Shown piece after piece: positions 36,377-46,157 of a DNA stretch of 64,000 nt (position 1 is its first letter; each line of letters begins with the position of its first letter). The DNA is taken from contig NZ_CP045529.1 of NCBI RefSeq assembly GCF_009429125.1, positions 3,968,001 through 4,032,000 of the forward strand, written 5' to 3'. The position numbers and the translations under genes were made by a program. This DNA comes from Luteimicrobium xylanilyticum (GTDB lineage Bacteria; Actinomycetota; Actinomycetes; Actinomycetales; Cellulomonadaceae). The notes under the pieces were generated by a model. The model had not been told where the DNA came from. It made no database searches and saw only the letters and a list, made by a program, of their open reading frames with translations.

Positions 36377-38017
36377 CTACCGGTTCGGGTCTGGGTCCGG
36401 GATCTCGGCCTGGCGATACTTGGGCAAGCGGCTCGCAGGGAGGATCGCGGTGGCGCTGACGCCGGCCAGGACAAGGAGCCCGAGTCTGAGGGTGTGGAGG
36501 CGTGCGTCTTCGTTGACGGCGACGGCCGCGGTGACCTGGGCTGGGGTCGCGTCGGTCTGTTCGAGCGTGCTTCGCAGGTCGTCGTTGCTGATGAAATTCA
36601 CGTTGTCCAGGTCGACCTGGGCGACCAATGAGGTTGGCAGCTCGACGTGGTCGACGACCGCGCGGCCGATGTTGAACGACAAGATCGTGACGAGCAGGGC
36701 ACCAGCGATTGCGGTCCCGACCGCCGACGCAAGGTTCTGCGTGGTGCCACGAATCGACCCGACGTCTCCGGCCAACGATTTGGGCGCCGAGGTGACCAGG
36801 ACATTGAAGACCAACGTCACAAGCGCGCCCTGCCCGACCCCGAAGACGAACAGACCCAGGATGGTGGGCAGCGTCTCCCAATTGTTCGTCACGACGAATG
36901 AGAGCCATACCAGCGCGACAGTCGTGAGCGTGAACCCGAACACACCGATGACGCGCGGCGGGTAACGCTTGTAGAAGCGCACGACCAAGGTCGCGGTGAC
37001 GAAGACAGTGAGGTTGAACGGCATCATCGCCAACGCGGTGTCGAACGGGGTGCGGCCCTGCACGATCTGGATGTAGAGGGGCACGGTGAAGTTCAAGGCC
37101 GCCTCAAGCGCGACGACGATGAACATCGCGTAGACCGCGGCGCGTTCGCTGGGCCGGGCGAGGACTGCCAGATCGACCAGCGGAACCCTCCCGGCGGCGG
37201 TCCGGCGCCTGGTCCACCAGAAGAACGTCTGGCCAAGCACGATGCCCGCCAACACGAACACCGGCGCAGGTGACAGGCCGCCGAGGCTGAACGGCGCGCC
37301 AGGCGAGGCGTAGAACACGCCCCAGGAGTTGAGGTTGTTGAACCCCAGGGTGAGGAGCACGATCGCGGCACCGATGATGATGGATGCCACGAAGTCGATC
37401 CTCACGCCGGGGTTACCGCCGTCGCTGCGCAGCGTGAAGCTGAACGCGAAGACCGCCACGGCCAGGACCAGGACGATCCCGAAGACCGGCCGCCAACCGA
37501 CCGCAGTTCCCAAGGCGCCCCCGATGAAGAACGCGCTGACCCCGGAGATGGCGCGCGCCGAGCCGAGCGAGCCCACGGCGGTCGCCTGCTGCTCGCCGCG
37601 GTAGTTCTCGGCGATGAGCGCGACCAGGGAGGGGACGATGATCGCAGCGGAGGCGCCAGCGACCGCCTGTCCCGCGATCGCCCACCCCACCGTCGGGGAG
37701 ACGATCATGAGGACCGCGGATGCCGCGAAGGTCGCGACGACGACCCGAAACATCTTCACCCATCCGACCCGCTGGCCGAGTTTCGCGCCGGTCATGACCA
37801 GGGCCGCTACCACCAGCCCGTAGACGACGATGGTCGAGCTGACGACGGTGGGAGGCACACCGAAGTCCTCAACCATGCCGCCCAGGGACACCGGCAGCGC
37901 GGCCACGTTGAACGACATCAGGACCTGGGCAAGGAACAGGCCAACCATGGGCAACCACGAGCGGCGCTCCGCCACGCTAGGGACCGCGCTGACCTGGACG
38001 GCGTCAGAGGTGCTCAT
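36377..38017 (-). CDS. MFS transporter, DHA2 (14-helix) family
   Basis: A 546-residue transporter with about 14 hydrophobic segments, the DHA2 multidrug/H+ antiporter layout. Helix-1 GLFLAQVLMSFNVAALPVSL and GAKLGQRVGWVKMF (motif A variant) are visible; a large loop near 460-490 precedes the last helix. The ATG overlaps the glutaminase stop by four bases, so expression is coupled to it. The substrate is unknown. Confidence 0.83.
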   Translation of the reverse strand: MSTSDAVQVSAVPSVAERRSWLPMVGLFLAQVLMSFNVAALPVSLGGMVEDFGVPPTVVSSTIVVYGLVVAALVMTGAKLGQRVGWVKMFRVVVATFAASAVLMIVSPTVGWAIAGQAVAGASAAIIVPSLVALIAENYRGEQQATAVGSLGSARAISGVSAFFIGGALGTAVGWRPVFGIVLVLAVAVFAFSFTLRSDGGNPGVRIDFVASIIIGAAIVLLTLGFNNLNSWGVFYASPGAPFSLGGLSPAPVFVLAGIVLGQTFFWWTRRRTAAGRVPLVDLAVLARPSERAAVYAMFIVVALEAALNFTVPLYIQIVQGRTPFDTALAMMPFNLTVFVTATLVVRFYKRYPPRVIGVFGFTLTTVALVWLSFVVTNNWETLPTILGLFVFGVGQGALVTLVFNVLVTSAPKSLAGDVGSIRGTTQNLASAVGTAIAGALLVTILSFNIGRAVVDHVELPTSLVAQVDLDNVNFISNDDLRSTLEQTDATPAQVTAAVAVNEDARLHTLRLGLLVLAGVSATAILPASRLPKYRQAEIPDPDPNR

Positions 38018-39099
38018 CGGGCGTGCTCCGTTCTCTTCGGCGACAGTGCCGCTCGGGGTGGGACATGCGCGGAGGAGGCGAAGACGTTCAAGCCCAGGGC
38101 TCGGGAAAGGTGTGCGGTCGCGCGCTGGCCGCGCACGCTGTTGCCTGCTCGGTCAAGCCGGGCCGAGTAGGTGCCGATCGCGCCCTTGCCGGGAGCGATC
38201 GCGACGATCCCGCCGGAGACGCCCGACTTGGCGGGCAGACCGATCTCGAACAGCCACCGCCCCGAACGTTCGTACATACCCGTCGAGGCGAGCACCGCCA
38301 GAGTGTCCTGGCAGACCTGGCCCGAGACGACCTGGTCGCCGGTCACCGGGTTCACTCCCCCGTCGGCGAGGGTTGCGCCCATCACCGCCAGGTCCCGCGC
38401 GCTGACCCGCAACGCGCATTGACGTGTGTAGACGTCGACCACCCCCAGCGGGTCCAGCTCGAGGTGCCCGTAGCTCTGCAGGAGTCGAGCGATCGCCTTG
38501 TTGCGCGTGTTTGTCGCGGACTCCGACCGGAACACCTCACCGTCAAGCTCGAGCTGACGGCCCGCGAACCGCGACAATCCGCTGCGCAGGTTCTCCCACT
38601 GCTCAGCGAACGACTCCCCCGGCATCAGCGCGGTGGTCGCGAGAGCCCCTGCGTTCACCATCGGGTTCATCGGGTGCCCGTCGTTGAGCTCGAGAGCCAT
38701 CACGGAGTTGAAGGCCAGCCCAGTGTTGTTCACCCCGACCCGGTCACTGACCACTTCGCGCCCCCAGGCCTGACACACCAAGGCGAAGACGAACGCCTTC
38801 GAGATCGATTGGACCGAGAACTCGAGGTCGCTGTCGCCAACCGCGTGAACCGGGCCGTCAGCCTCTGCCACGCACAGCCCAAACCGCTCCGGATCAGCGT
38901 GAGCGAGCACCGGGATGTAGCTCGCGACGACGCCTTCGTCATGTGCGAGGTTGCGCGCGTGCGCCTTGCGAACGAGTTCCTCGACCCGGTGCCATCCCGG
39001 CAGCGATCCCGTCGAGACCTCTTGCACAGCCTCCTCCGACATCCCCCGAGCAGGACCACCTTCGCCCTGCCCGTACGACGGGGGGCTCTCTTGCGTCAT
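38014..39099 (-). CDS. glsA: Glutaminase
   Basis: A 361-residue glutaminase of the beta-lactamase-like serine family (hydrolyses L-glutamine to glutamate and ammonia). The catalytic SxxK is in FSVQSISKAF; NPMVNAGALATTAL, YTRQCALRVSARDLAVMGAT and AKSGVSGGIVAIAPGKGAIG are strongly conserved family blocks. ATG 39099 has GGAG eight bases upstream; a GTG 18 bases earlier lacks a site. First gene of an operon with MFS and YhgE-like genes, divergent from a TetR regulator across a perfect palindrome. Glutaminase-derived ammonia could support acid resistance, but that link is inference. Confidence 0.92.
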   Translation of the reverse strand: MTQESPPSYGQGEGGPARGMSEEAVQEVSTGSLPGWHRVEELVRKAHARNLAHDEGVVASYIPVLAHADPERFGLCVAEADGPVHAVGDSDLEFSVQSISKAFVFALVCQAWGREVVSDRVGVNNTGLAFNSVMALELNDGHPMNPMVNAGALATTALMPGESFAEQWENLRSGLSRFAGRQLELDGEVFRSESATNTRNKAIARLLQSYGHLELDPLGVVDVYTRQCALRVSARDLAVMGATLADGGVNPVTGDQVVSGQVCQDTLAVLASTGMYERSGRWLFEIGLPAKSGVSGGIVAIAPGKGAIGTYSARLDRAGNSVRGQRATAHLSRALGLNVFASSAHVPPRAALSPKRTEHAR

Positions 39100-39128
39100 G
39101 CCATCCGCTCCAGACACGAAGACTTAAA

Positions 39129-39144
39129 CTGTACGACCGTACAG
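39129..39144. promoter_or_regulatory. TetR operator in the glsA/tetR intergenic region
   Basis: CTGTACG-AC-CGTACAG, a perfect 7-bp inverted repeat in the 100-bp gap between the divergent glsA and tetR genes. Likely bound by the adjacent TetR to control both. Confidence 0.75.
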
Positions 39145-39199
39145 ATTTGGATCTTAGACTGGTTGCCAAAAGGCACAACTCGAAGACGAGGAGAACACC

Positions 39200-39802
39200 G
39201 TGACTACCTCCCGCAGGCCCCGATCAGACGGCGAACGCACCCGCGCGCTCATCCTCGACGCCACCGTCACGCTGATAGCCCAGGTCGGGCTGGCGGGAAC
39301 CACCCAACGAAGGGTCGCCGCCGCTGCAGGAGTCTCGCTGGCATCCGTCACCTACCACTTCGCGACCCTGGCCGACCTGATTGATGCGGCGATCCAGCAT
39401 GCGTCCCAACGGTGGATCCAGGCCTTCGAGGAGCGGCGCGACCTCGTCCTGCGCGGCGAGCTAGACCTCGTCGAATCCTGCCTCAGGGCCAGCCAGACCC
39501 CACATGGCGAGCCGGAACCGCACGCCGTCGTTGTCTTCACGTTGCTCATCAGCGCCGTCCAACGCCCCGAGCTGCGCGCGCGCGTGACCGAACTGATCGA
39601 ACGACTGCGCGACGTGTTCGCGCCGTGGATCGCTCGCACGGACTTCACACTTGGCGGCGTAGCCACCTTCCTGGGCCTCGGCCTGCTGAACTTCGCCGCC
39701 AGCGCTCACGACGACGTCAAGACGCAAATGGCATCCATGCTCGAGCACTTCGGCGTCACCGAGACTATCGCGGCCCACAGAACGACGAACCCGTCCACCT
39801 GA
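39200..39802 (+). CDS. TetR-family repressor
   Basis: A 200-residue regulator with HTH at about 14-60 (ALILDATVTLIAQVGLAGTT, QRRVAAAAGVSLASVTYHFA). GTG start with GAGGAG seven bases upstream. Divergent from the glutaminase operon with a perfect palindrome between, so it is the likely repressor of glsA-MFS-YhgE. No paralogy to the other two TetRs beyond the fold. Confidence 0.87.
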   Translation: MTTSRRPRSDGERTRALILDATVTLIAQVGLAGTTQRRVAAAAGVSLASVTYHFATLADLIDAAIQHASQRWIQAFEERRDLVLRGELDLVESCLRASQTPHGEPEPHAVVVFTLLISAVQRPELRARVTELIERLRDVFAPWIARTDFTLGGVATFLGLGLLNFAASAHDDVKTQMASMLEHFGVTETIAAHRTTNPST

Positions 39803-39965
39803 AGAGTCCCGCGCAGCACGGCAGAGCGACGGTGACGCACCACGGCAGACGCTGTTGTCACCTCAAGATCGCCCGAGCAAGTCGGCTGGCGAGCCGGTCA
39901 GAAATGGTGGTTTGTGACCGTTCTCGGGAACGTTCCACCGGCGGAGGCGATCCGCGCCCACCAGC

Positions 39966-40667
39966 TCACGGCTCGAACCGGTACCCCGCGCCCGGGTGAG
40001 TGAGGAGGTGGCGCGGGGCGGCGGCGTCGTCCTCGAGCTTGCGGCGCAGCTGCGCGACGTAGACGCGCAGGTAGTGGCTCTCCGTCCCGTACGACGGTCC
40101 CCACACCTCGTGCAGGAGCTGCTCGCGCCCGACCATCCGCCCCCGGTTGCGGACGAGGACCTCGAGCAGCGCCCACTCCGTCGGGCTCAGACGGACCTCC
40201 TCACCCTGCCGCGTGACGGTCCGTCGAGCGAGGTCGACGCGCAGGTCCCCGGCCTCGACGACGGGTTCGTCGCCGTCCACCGGCTCCGCCCGCCGCACCG
40301 CTGCCCGCAGGCGTGCCATGAGCTCGTTCATCGCGAACGGCTTGGTCACGTAGTCGTCGGCGCCGGCGTCGAGCGCGTCGACCTTGTCCTCGCCGAGCTG
40401 CCGCGCCGACAGGACGACGATCGGCACCCGGCTCCACCCACGGATCCCGGCGATGACGTCGAGCCCCGCCAGGTCGGGCAGCCCGAGGTCCAGCACGACG
40501 ACGGCCGGGTGGTCGCGCGCGACGGCGTCCAACCCGTCCCGTCCCGACGCGGCGGTGGTCACGTGCCAGCCGTGGGCGCGCAGGTTGATGGCGAGCGCGC
40601 GGACCAGACCTGCGTCGTCGTCGACGACGAGGACGCGGTTGCCTGCCGGCTCGGGCGCTGGGGTCAC
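39966..40667 (-). CDS. kdpE: KdpE response regulator
   Basis: A 233-residue OmpR-family regulator. Receiver domain 10-125 with acidic pair DDD (16-18), phospho-acceptor Asp60 (VVLDLGLPD) and the conserved Lys in VTKPF; winged-helix DNA-binding domain from about 135 (LSPTEWALLEVLVRNRGRMV, SHYLRVYVAQLRRKLE). SPTEW, LLHEVWGPSYGTESHYLR and PGAGYRF are KdpE-like. Last gene of the kdp operon, overlapping kdpD by four bases. Phosphorylated KdpE activates kdp transcription under potassium limitation. Confidence 0.93.
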   Translation of the reverse strand: MTPAPEPAGNRVLVVDDDAGLVRALAINLRAHGWHVTTAASGRDGLDAVARDHPAVVVLDLGLPDLAGLDVIAGIRGWSRVPIVVLSARQLGEDKVDALDAGADDYVTKPFAMNELMARLRAAVRRAEPVDGDEPVVEAGDLRVDLARRTVTRQGEEVRLSPTEWALLEVLVRNRGRMVGREQLLHEVWGPSYGTESHYLRVYVAQLRRKLEDDAAAPRHLLTHPGAGYRFEP

Positions 40668-43222
40668 GCGGTCTCCTCAGAGGTGGTGGGAAGCAGGCTC
40701 GCACGCGGCACGCGGAGCACCATGGTGAGGCCTCCTCCCGGCGTGTCCTCCGGGTCGAGCGACGCCCCGACGGCGCGCGCGAGCCCGCGGGCGACGGCCA
40801 GCCCGAGACCCAGGCCGCCCGCGCTCGTGTCGTCGAGGCGTTGGAACGCGTCGAACATGCGCTCCTTGCGCTCGTCGTCGACGCCCGGGCCGGTGTCCAC
40901 GACCCTGAGCTCGACGGCGTCCTGGTCGGCGGACGCGGTGAGCCGCACGGGCGCCGTCGGCGGCTGGAAACGGACCGCGTTGGAGACGACGTTCGCCACG
41001 ACGCGCTCCAGCAGGCCGGGGTCGGTCGCGACGAGCGGGAGGTCCTCGGGCACGTCGGAGACGACCCGGTCGAGGGGGAACGCCTCGAGCACGACCGGGA
41101 CGACCTCGTCGAGGGACGCCGTCCGCAGGTGCGGCCGGAGCCCGCCCACCTGGAGCCGGGACAGGTCGAGGAGGTTCTCGATGAGCCGTTCGAGCCGGGT
41201 GGTCGCGGCGTCCGCGGTCGCGATCAGGGCCTCCTCGTCCTCCTCGTCGAGGACGACGTCCTGCGCCGCGAGGCCGTCGACGGCGGCCCGGATCGACGCG
41301 AGCGGCGTGCGCAGGTCGTGCGAGACCGCCGCGAGCAGCGCGGTCCGGGCGGCGTCGGCCTCCTCGAGCACCGCCGCGCGCGAGGCCCGTTCCGCCAGAC
41401 GACGGCGCTCCAGGACGATCCCGGCCTGCGCGGCGAAGGCCTCGAGCACCTGTCGGTCGGCGGCGGCCAGCGGTGGACCCGACACCACGAGCCGGCGGAG
41501 GGGGTCGACGTCCACCACGGATCCCTCGTGGACGTCACCGTCGGCGGAGCGTGGGCCCGCCGCCGCGACCACCTCGGACGGCGCGCCGGGCGCGGGCCTC
41601 TCCTCGAGGCGCGCACCCTCGATCCCGAACGTCGTCACCAGCCTCGCCACCACCGCCTCGGGCGAGTCCTCGCCGGCGAGGACGGAGCGTGACAGGGACG
41701 CCAGCGTGCTCGCCTCGGCGCGGGCCTGCGACGCCTCACCTGCCCGTCGGGCGGACACGTCGACAACCGCCGCGACCGACGCCGCGACCACGACGAACAC
41801 CGCGAGCGTCGCGACGTTCTCACCCTGGGCGACGGTGAACCGCCCGGTGGGCGGCGTGAAAAACCAGTTCAGGCAGCCGAACGAGATCACGGCCGACGCG
41901 AGCGCCGGCCACATGCCGCCGAGCAGCGCGACGCCCACGACCCCGACGAGGTAGAGCAGCACGTCGATCGACAGGCTCGCCCCGTCCCCCGACGACAGGA
42001 AGGCGACGAGCACGGCCGGGACGACGATCGCCGCGACCCAGCCCCAGACCCGCCGCGCGCGGGACAGCGAGCTCCACCGCCCGCGCACGAACCGTTCCTT
42101 GCGTGCCTGCTCGTGCGTGACGAGGTGCACGTCGATCGAGCCCGCGAGCTGGACGACCCGTGCTGCCGTCGAACCCACGAGCGCCTCGCGCCAGCGCGAG
42201 TGCCGCGACGCACCCACCACGATCATGGTCGCGTTGATGCCGCGGGCGAAGTCGACGACCGCGGTCGCCACGTCTTCCCCGACCACGGTGTGGAACGTGC
42301 CGCCGAGGGACTCGACGAGCTGCCGGGCGGCCGCGATCGCGCCGGGCGGCGGGCCCGGGAGCCCGTCGGTCGCGAGCACGAGGACGGCGTGCAGCTCGGA
42401 CCCGGCGGCCCGCTCGACGATCCGGGCCCCGCGCCGCAGCAGCGTGTCCCCTTCGGGGCCGCCGGTCACGGCCACGACGACGCGCTCGCGCGCGGGCCAC
42501 GTCCCGGTGATCCGGTGCTGCTCCCGGTAGCTGGCGAGGGCGTCGTCGACGCGGTCCGCGAGCCACAGCAGCGCCAGCTCGCGGAGCGCCGTGAGGTTCC
42601 CCTCCCGGAAGTACGCGGCGAGCGAGGCGTCGATCTGCTCGGGCCGGTACACGCTGCCGTGCGCGAGGCGCCGCCGCAGCGCGTGGGGGGACAGGTCGAC
42701 GAGCTGGATCTGGTCCGCCTCGCGCACCACCCGGTCGGGCACCGTCTCGCGCTGCCTGATGCCGGTGATCGCCTCGACGTCCGCGTTGAGGGACTCGAGG
42801 TGCTGCACGTTGACCGTCGTGATGACGTCGATCCCCGCGTCGAGGAGCACCTCGACGTCCTGCCAGCGCTTCGGGCGCACGGACCCGGGGGCGTTGGTGT
42901 GGGCGAGCTCGTCGACCAGCACGACCTGGGGGGCACGCGCGAGCACCGCGGCGACGTCGAGCTCCTCGAGCACCGTGCCCCGGTACTCGACGCGCGCCCG
43001 CGGCAGCACCTCGAGGTCACCCACGGCCTCCGTCGTCTCGGCGCGCCCGTGCGTCTCGACCAGGCCCACGACGACGTCGGTGCCGCGCGCCCGCCGCCGT
43101 CGGGCCTCGTCGAGCATCTTGAACGTCTTGCCCACACCGGGGGCGGCCCCCAGGTAGACGGTCAGACGTCCGCGGCTCATGCCCCCATCATCGACGGTCG
43201 ACGCCTCGGCCTGCGCGGTCAC
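40664..43222 (-). CDS. kdpD: KdpD sensor histidine kinase
   Basis: An 852-residue kinase in the full KdpD layout: N-terminal KdpD domain (about 16-225) with P-loop GAAPGVGKT and VVLVDELAHTNAPG; a universal-stress-protein domain (about 250-370); four membrane helices (about 395-490); a GAF-like segment; HisKA with VSHDLRTPLAS carrying the autophosphorylated His; and an ATPase domain (DTGPGVDDE, GLGLGLAVARGL). The GTG start overlaps the kdpC stop by four bases, which decides it. Senses low potassium and controls KdpE phosphorylation. Confidence 0.94.
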   Translation of the reverse strand: MTAQAEASTVDDGGMSRGRLTVYLGAAPGVGKTFKMLDEARRRRARGTDVVVGLVETHGRAETTEAVGDLEVLPRARVEYRGTVLEELDVAAVLARAPQVVLVDELAHTNAPGSVRPKRWQDVEVLLDAGIDVITTVNVQHLESLNADVEAITGIRQRETVPDRVVREADQIQLVDLSPHALRRRLAHGSVYRPEQIDASLAAYFREGNLTALRELALLWLADRVDDALASYREQHRITGTWPARERVVVAVTGGPEGDTLLRRGARIVERAAGSELHAVLVLATDGLPGPPPGAIAAARQLVESLGGTFHTVVGEDVATAVVDFARGINATMIVVGASRHSRWREALVGSTAARVVQLAGSIDVHLVTHEQARKERFVRGRWSSLSRARRVWGWVAAIVVPAVLVAFLSSGDGASLSIDVLLYLVGVVGVALLGGMWPALASAVISFGCLNWFFTPPTGRFTVAQGENVATLAVFVVVAASVAAVVDVSARRAGEASQARAEASTLASLSRSVLAGEDSPEAVVARLVTTFGIEGARLEERPAPGAPSEVVAAAGPRSADGDVHEGSVVDVDPLRRLVVSGPPLAAADRQVLEAFAAQAGIVLERRRLAERASRAAVLEEADAARTALLAAVSHDLRTPLASIRAAVDGLAAQDVVLDEEDEEALIATADAATTRLERLIENLLDLSRLQVGGLRPHLRTASLDEVVPVVLEAFPLDRVVSDVPEDLPLVATDPGLLERVVANVVSNAVRFQPPTAPVRLTASADQDAVELRVVDTGPGVDDERKERMFDAFQRLDDTSAGGLGLGLAVARGLARAVGASLDPEDTPGGGLTMVLRVPRASLLPTTSEETA

Positions 43223-43929
43223 GACCCGGAGCCGACCAGCTTCTGGAGCGCGAGGTTCAGCTCGAGCACGTTCACGTGCGGGTCGCCGAGGACCCCGAGC
43301 GAGCGGCCGTCGGTGTGCTCGTCGACGAGCGCGCGCACCGTCGCCTCGGACAGCCCGCGGGCCTTCGCGACCCGGGCGACCTGCTCGCGGGCGTACGCCG
43401 GCGAGATGTCGGGGTCGAGGCCCGACGCCGAGGCGGTGACCGCGTCCGGCGGGACGGAGGCCGGGTCGACGCCGTCCGCCGCGGCGACCTCCGCGCGCCG
43501 CTCGTCGATGGTCTTCACCAGCTCGGGGCTGTTCGGGCCCAGGTTCGACCCGGCAGACGCCAGGGTGTCCCAGCCGTCACCGGCCGCGGACGGCCGCGGG
43601 TGGAACCATTGCGGGTCCTCGTCGATCGCCCCGAAGCCCTGCCCGATCAGCGCGGAGCCGACGGCGTCCGAGCGCGAGGTGGTGTGCGCGCCGTCCGCGG
43701 TGAGGAGCGAGCCCTGCGCCTGCCACGGGAAGGCGACCTTCGCGACGCCCGTGACGGCCAGCGGGTAGACGACGCCCAGCAGGACGGTGAGCAGCACGAG
43801 CACGCGCAGCCCGGCCCAGGACTGGTGCCACAGGGCCGCGAGGCTCGCGGCCGTCGTCGGACGCCCGCCTGACCCGGCCTGCTGGCCGGTGGCGCCCTCG
43901 GGCGCGGGGGCGAGACCTTCGGTGGTCAT
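43219..43929 (-). CDS. kdpC: KdpC, potassium-transporting ATPase subunit C
   Basis: A 236-residue single-span subunit: one N-terminal helix (LRVLVLLTVLLGVVYPLAVT), then a periplasmic-side domain with FHPRPSAAGDGWDTLASAGSN, DAVTASASGLDPDISPAYA and the closing DPHVNVLELNLAL, all KdpC signatures. It stabilises the KdpFABC complex and increases potassium affinity. ATG 43929, 32 bp after the kdpB stop; GAGGAAG upstream. Confidence 0.95.
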   Translation of the reverse strand: MTTEGLAPAPEGATGQQAGSGGRPTTAASLAALWHQSWAGLRVLVLLTVLLGVVYPLAVTGVAKVAFPWQAQGSLLTADGAHTTSRSDAVGSALIGQGFGAIDEDPQWFHPRPSAAGDGWDTLASAGSNLGPNSPELVKTIDERRAEVAAADGVDPASVPPDAVTASASGLDPDISPAYAREQVARVAKARGLSEATVRALVDEHTDGRSLGVLGDPHVNVLELNLALQKLVGSGS

Positions 43930-43961
43930 GAGACTTCCTCTCCTGAGGTTCCGGTCCGGGC

Positions 43962-46157
43962 TCAGCGCAGGCCGGGGACGAGCGAGACGACGAGGTCGAT
44001 GAGCTTGATGCCGACGAACGGCGCGACGAGGCCCCCGAGGCCGTAGATCCACAGGTTCCGCCGGAGCAGGGCGACAGCGGACACGGCCCGGTACCTCACG
44101 CCGCGCAGCGCGAGCGGGATCAGCGCCACGATGACGAGCGCGTTGAAGACGATCGCCGACGTGATCGCGGACTGCGGGCTGTGCAGGTGCATGACGTTCA
44201 GCACGTGGAGCTGCGGGAACGCGAGCACGAACATCGCGGGGATGATCGCGAAGTACTTCGCGACGTCGTTCGCGATGGAGAACGTGGTGAGGGCGCCGCG
44301 CGTGATGAGGAGCTGCTTCCCGATCCCGACGATCTCGATGAGCTTGGTCGGGTCGGAGTCGAGGTCGACCATGTTGCCGGCCTCCTTCGCGGCCGTGGTG
44401 CCCGTGCTCATCGCGACCCCGACGTCCGCCTGGGCCAGCGCGGGCGCGTCGTTCGTGCCGTCACCGGCCATCGCGACGAGCTTCCCGCCCTTCTGCTCGC
44501 GTCGGATCAGGGCGAGCTTGTCCTCGGGCGTGGCCTCGGCGAGCACGTCGTCGACACCGGCCTCGTCCGCGATGACGCGGGCCGTGACCTTGTTGTCGCC
44601 CGTGACCATGACGGTCCGGATGCCCATGGCCCGCAGCTCGGCGAACCGTTCGACGAGCCCCTCCTTGACGACGTCCTTGAGGTGCACGACGCCGAGCAGG
44701 CGCGCGGGCGCGTCGCCGATCTGCTCCGCCACGACGAGCGGGGTCCCGCCCTGGGCGCTCACGGACTCGACGTCCGCGTCCACGGCCTGCCCGACGAGCG
44801 GGTGCCCGGCCGGGTGCCCAGCGGTGCCGCCCGTGGGCTCGCCGCCCGTCGAGCGCACCCACTGGTGCACGACGCTCGCCGCGCCCTTGCGCACGCGCCG
44901 CGCCTGGGGTGCGCCGCCGTCGTCGGGCCGGCCGGGCAGGTCGACGCCCGACATCCGGGTCGCCGCGCTGAACGGAACCAGGGTGGCCCCCGCCAGGGCG
45001 TCGTCGGTCAGGACGGGCCTCCCGTACGCGGTCTGGGTGAGGTCGACGATGCTGCGACCCTCCGGCGTCTCGTCGGCGAGCGACGAGAGCTGGGCGGCCT
45101 CCGCGAGGTGGCCGGCCTCGACGCCCGGGGCGGGCAGCAGCTCGCTCGCGCGGCGGTTGCCGTACGTGATGGTGCCCGTCTTGTCGAGCAGCAGGACGTC
45201 GACGTCGCCCGCGGCCTCGACCGCACGGCCCGACATGGCCAGCACGTTGCGCTGGACCAGCCGGTCCATGCCGGCGATGCCGATGGCCGACAGCAGCGCA
45301 CCGATCGTCGTGGGGATCAGGCAGACGAGGAGCGCCACCAGCACCACGAGCGACTGGCGGGCGTGCGAGTACACCGCCATGGGCTGCAGGGTCGCGACGG
45401 CCAGCAGGAAGATGATCGTGAGCGACGCGAGGAGCACGTTGAGCGCGATCTCGTTGGGCGTCTTCTGCCGCTCCGAGCCTTCGACGAGCGCGATCATCCG
45501 GTCGACGAACGTCCGGCCGGGCTCGGCGGTGATCCGGACGACGATCTGGTCGGACAGGACCGTCGTCCCACCCGTGACGGCGGTCCGGTCGCCACCGGAC
45601 TCGCGGATCACGGGCGCTGACTCCCCGGTGATGGCCGACTCGTCGACCGATGCCACGCCCTCGACGACGTCCCCGTCGCCGGGGATCGTCTCGCCGGCCG
45701 TGACGACGACGAGGTCACCCACGTGCAGCTGCGACGACGCCACCTCGACGGTGGGCAGCGAGGCCAGGCCCGACCCGTACGCGAGCTGGTCGGCGGTGCC
45801 CTGGACCTTGCGCGCCGTCGTCGTGCGCTGGGTCGCCCGCAGGCTGGACGCCTGGGCGCGACCGCGGCTCTCGGCGACGGCCTCGGCGAGGGTCGCGAAC
45901 AGCACGGTGATCCACAGCCAGACGGCGATCACCCACGCGAACACGCTCGGGTCGACGACGGCGAGCACGGTGGTCAGCGCGGCGCCGACCTCCACGACGA
46001 ACATGACGGGCACCCGCCACATCCGCCGGGGATCGAGCTTGCGAAGGGACGCCGGCAGCGCGTCGCGGACGGTGCGCCACGTCAGCGACCCCCGCGGGGG
46101 CGCGACGGGCGGGAGCTCCGTCGCCGTGCTGGGGGCAGGCTGGAGGGTGGTGCTCAT
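43962..46157 (-). CDS. kdpB: KdpB, P-type ATPase subunit
   Basis: A 731-residue P-type ATPase. The phosphorylated Asp is in [12 protein letters not shown] (about residue 323), TGES is present ([11 protein letters not shown]), and [10 protein letters not shown] and [20 protein letters not shown] complete the set. The nucleotide domain has an extra Gly/Pro/His-rich stretch ([21 protein letters not shown]) not expected in typical KdpB of about 690 residues. The ATG overlaps the kdpA stop (ATGA). Hydrolyses ATP to drive potassium entry through KdpA. Confidence 0.95.
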   Translation of the reverse strand: MSTTLQPAPSTATELPPVAPPRGSLTWRTVRDALPASLRKLDPRRMWRVPVMFVVEVGAALTTVLAVVDPSVFAWVIAVWLWITVLFATLAEAVAESRGRAQASSLRATQRTTTARKVQGTADQLAYGSGLASLPTVEVASSQLHVGDLVVVTAGETIPGDGDVVEGVASVDESAITGESAPVIRESGGDRTAVTGGTTVLSDQIVVRITAEPGRTFVDRMIALVEGSERQKTPNEIALNVLLASLTIIFLLAVATLQPMAVYSHARQSLVVLVALLVCLIPTTIGALLSAIGIAGMDRLVQRNVLAMSGRAVEAAGDVDVLLLDKTGTITYGNRRASELLPAPGVEAGHLAEAAQLSSLADETPEGRSIVDLTQTAYGRPVLTDDALAGATLVPFSAATRMSGVDLPGRPDDGGAPQARRVRKGAASVVHQWVRSTGGEPTGGTAGHPAGHPLVGQAVDADVESVSAQGGTPLVVAEQIGDAPARLLGVVHLKDVVKEGLVERFAELRAMGIRTVMVTGDNKVTARVIADEAGVDDVLAEATPEDKLALIRREQKGGKLVAMAGDGTNDAPALAQADVGVAMSTGTTAAKEAGNMVDLDSDPTKLIEIVGIGKQLLITRGALTTFSIANDVAKYFAIIPAMFVLAFPQLHVLNVMHLHSPQSAITSAIVFNALVIVALIPLALRGVRYRAVSAVALLRRNLWIYGLGGLVAPFVGIKLIDLVVSLVPGLR

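Noticed and set aside
40841-41692. Plus-strand frames opposite kdpD
   Set aside because: Shadow of the kdpD coding sequence; no family features.
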